The notes under the pieces: model-generated | What the model was told of the DNA's origin: nothing | The model's database searches: none | The model's input: only the letters and a program-made list of their open reading frames with translations | Program-made: the position numbers and the translations under genes | Shown here: in pieces, positions 62,741 through 64,000 of the stretch | Numbering within the stretch: the first letter of the stretch is position 1 | How the letters are laid out: every line of letters begins with the position of its first letter | NCBI RefSeq assembly: GCF_017654505.1 | Contig: NC_054539.1 | Span: forward strand, 64,374,256-64,438,255 | Reading direction: 5' to 3' | Length of the DNA: 64,000 nt | Origin: Polyodon spathula | Taxonomy: Eukaryota; Chordata; Actinopteri; Acipenseriformes; Polyodontidae

Positions 62741-62864
62741 GTCTGATTAACCCTCTCACAGGCCCCATTTTCCTGAGGGTGGTAGGAGGTTGTCCTATTC
62801 TTTTCAAAGCCTTAATACTTGCACAGTTCCTTAATTAGCCTCGATTCAAAATTAATGCGCACTG
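62741..62864 (-). pseudogene. Ty3/gypsy integrase core fragment (last catalytic Glu region)
   Basis: Reads NFESRLIKELCK, a stop, then GFEKNRTTSYHPQENGACER and VNQT. YHPQ-x-NG-x-x-ER is the integrase motif carrying the third catalytic acid. Upstream catalytic residues are missing because of a deletion at about 62860. Confidence 0.85.
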
Positions 62865-63320
62865 GGGTTCTACCCTGCTTTACTATCCGTACAGTGTGAG
62901 CCACACTCACAGAGCTTTGTAGATCTAAGGGCTCCACTATTCTACAAAAACTTTTTATGCCCAAGACCTGTAGGCACCCTAGCCATTACATTAATTTCAC
63001 TCTGTGCAGGGACCACCAATGGGTGGCTATGCCCAAAGCGAGCAAAGTCAACACATCCATCTTTGCACACTGCAAATGTTTCTTCCCATAGCTTTTTACT
63101 CCGTCTTTCTGAGATGAAAAGACCCCTGACTTAGTCAGAGAGCTCCCAAACAGTTCCTGCCAGCAGGCACTATTTACATTCATTCCCAAGACTGGCAAAC
63201 ACTCAACTCCAACCCCACACCCATATTTAACCACCACTACCCCCCTGGTAGGTATCAATAGCTCACCAATCTTGAAATCCAGCAGGGCGTAGCCCACATT
63301 CAGCACCTCCAATCCATTGG
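62865..63320 (-). pseudogene. Ty3/gypsy protease C-terminal half and protease-RT linker
   Basis: Reads EVLNVGYALLDFKIGELLIP, TRGVVVV, LPVLGMNVNSACWQELFG, then (after a shift) AQSEINVMARV and VEPLDLQSSVSVAHTVRIVK. In gypsy-type elements that have the 'GMNV...CWxELFG' motif, this region lies between the retropepsin and the RT. The DSG loop and all of RT and RNase H are missing; the linker runs straight into the integrase core. Confidence 0.75.
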
Positions 63321-63344
63321 CTGCACGGAGTCGGTATCAGTCAG

Positions 63345-64000
63345 AATTACTCCACAAATGTTTGCATGGTGGTCGGAGAGGCTCATGAGCATAAGCTCGA
63401 CAGAAGAGAGACTGCGTTGCAAGGATATAATGAATTCTGGAGAATGATTTATGTCTCAGTGAAAAAAGAGTACTCCCTAGCCGAGGGATTAATCACTCAT
63501 CAAATGTCAACCACGCCTATATCTAAGACGAGTTTTCTCAGTGCCGAAGAGGCTAAATGGTGTGAGGTCCCTTCTTGTGACACAAATCTGTCCAAACAAT
63601 GGTTCATGATAGCATTCATGTCACCACCGATAATCAAAGAAAAGTCAGACAATTTCAGCAAAAGATTGGTCAGAGAGTTAAAGAAACCTGCTTCAAATAT
63701 GGTGGAAGCTTATACCGGTATAAAAGTGATCATCTCATCTCCCCCTGCACCCAAAATCATGGTCTGGAAACTGTGGCCTAATAGAATTAATGCACCTTTA
63801 GTTTTGTTTTCAGCTGAAGAGGTATGAACCATGTGAAAATATTTATTCGCTAATCTAGGTATATCTTGTTGTTTAAGGTGGGATTCCTGTATTATGAGAA
63901 GATCTATTTTTTTCCTGCACAGGAGATCTAATCAAGCTGTGCATTTAATCAGTGAGTTTAGACCTCACAAGTTCCAGGACAGGATAGAAAGACTAGTCAT
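63345..64000 (-). pseudogene. L1-type endonuclease remnant, running off the window
   Basis: On the minus strand, in shifting frames: LSILSWN at the window edge, 'QESHLKQQDIPRLANKYF', 'SSAENKTKGALIL', 'GDMNAIMNHCLDR', 'NPSAREYSFFSLRHKSFSRI' then HYILATQSL. Order and motifs (LSWN, QE-H, GDxN, YSFFS...SRIDYxL) match L1/Tx1-clade endonuclease. The SRIHY segment has H where catalytic D is usual. An open + frame at 63366-63827 is its antisense shadow. Confidence 0.75.

Noticed and set aside
63366..63827. 153-codon + strand frame at the window end
   Set aside because: Antisense to an L1-type endonuclease whose motifs are clear on the minus strand.

Overview
The window is vertebrate nuclear DNA, most likely from a non-teleost ray-finned fish. 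That placement is an inference from the repeat mix: several Ty3/gypsy-type LTR families, a CR1-like LINE, Tc1-like MITEs and a tRNA-derived SINE, in AT-rich sequence full of (TA)n tracts. There are no prokaryotic signals. The only host gene I can support is the 3' part of KIF3C, a kinesin-2 motor subunit, on the + strand. Seven coding exons lie at 25011-25112, 28641-28763, 32125-32243, 32925-33041, 35940-36048, 45475-45653 and 49023-49155. Reading phase is kept across every junction, and together they give 293 residues of stalk and tail. The exon for the motor domain is not here, so bases 1-25010 are read as intron; the 3' UTR runs to about 50.5 kb.

Region by region. 1-25 kb is intron. It holds a duplicated segment (602-1390 and 3905-4575), a minus-strand Ty3/gypsy remnant with a SCAN-like capsid and a protease (2460-3904), a 1.34-kb internally deleted DNA transposon (4663-6005), LTR-like copies at 10.2, 11.0, 16.3 and 20.1 kb, and a 43-bp minisatellite (18.1-18.8 kb). 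25-38.9 kb carries KIF3C exons, a solo LTR (25439-25830) and two Tc1-like MITEs flanking one exon. 38.96-44.55 kb is a three-level nest inside one KIF3C intron: a SINE is split by a DNA transposon (39337-44486), which is split by a young non-autonomous LTR retrotransposon (39419-42115). Each of the two inner insertions has its own target-site duplication. 46.7-49.0 kb has a hAT remnant and a solo LTR just before the last KIF3C exon.

Downstream of the gene (50.5-64 kb) I see only repeats. These are a solo LTR (52623-53241), a CR1-like LINE with esterase, endonuclease and reverse transcriptase on the minus strand (56716-59909) bounded by a perfect 17-bp direct repeat, a rearranged Ty3/gypsy pol remnant split by a solo LTR (61420-63320), and an L1-type endonuclease remnant running off the window end.

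The most interesting element is the DNA transposon family present twice (4663-6005 and 39337-44486). It has terminal inverted repeats of about 150 bp starting CACT(A/G)TGTAAC and a 3-bp TTA target duplication in both copies. Its two-exon protein has Cys-rich motifs and widely spaced acidic residues. I think it belongs near the CACTA/Mirage/Chapaev transposases but cannot name the family with certainty. Second is the LTR element inside it: one mismatch seen between its LTRs, a 17-nt primer site matching tRNA-Leu, and a product made of two CCHC knuckles and a long 12-residue repeat array, with no pol.
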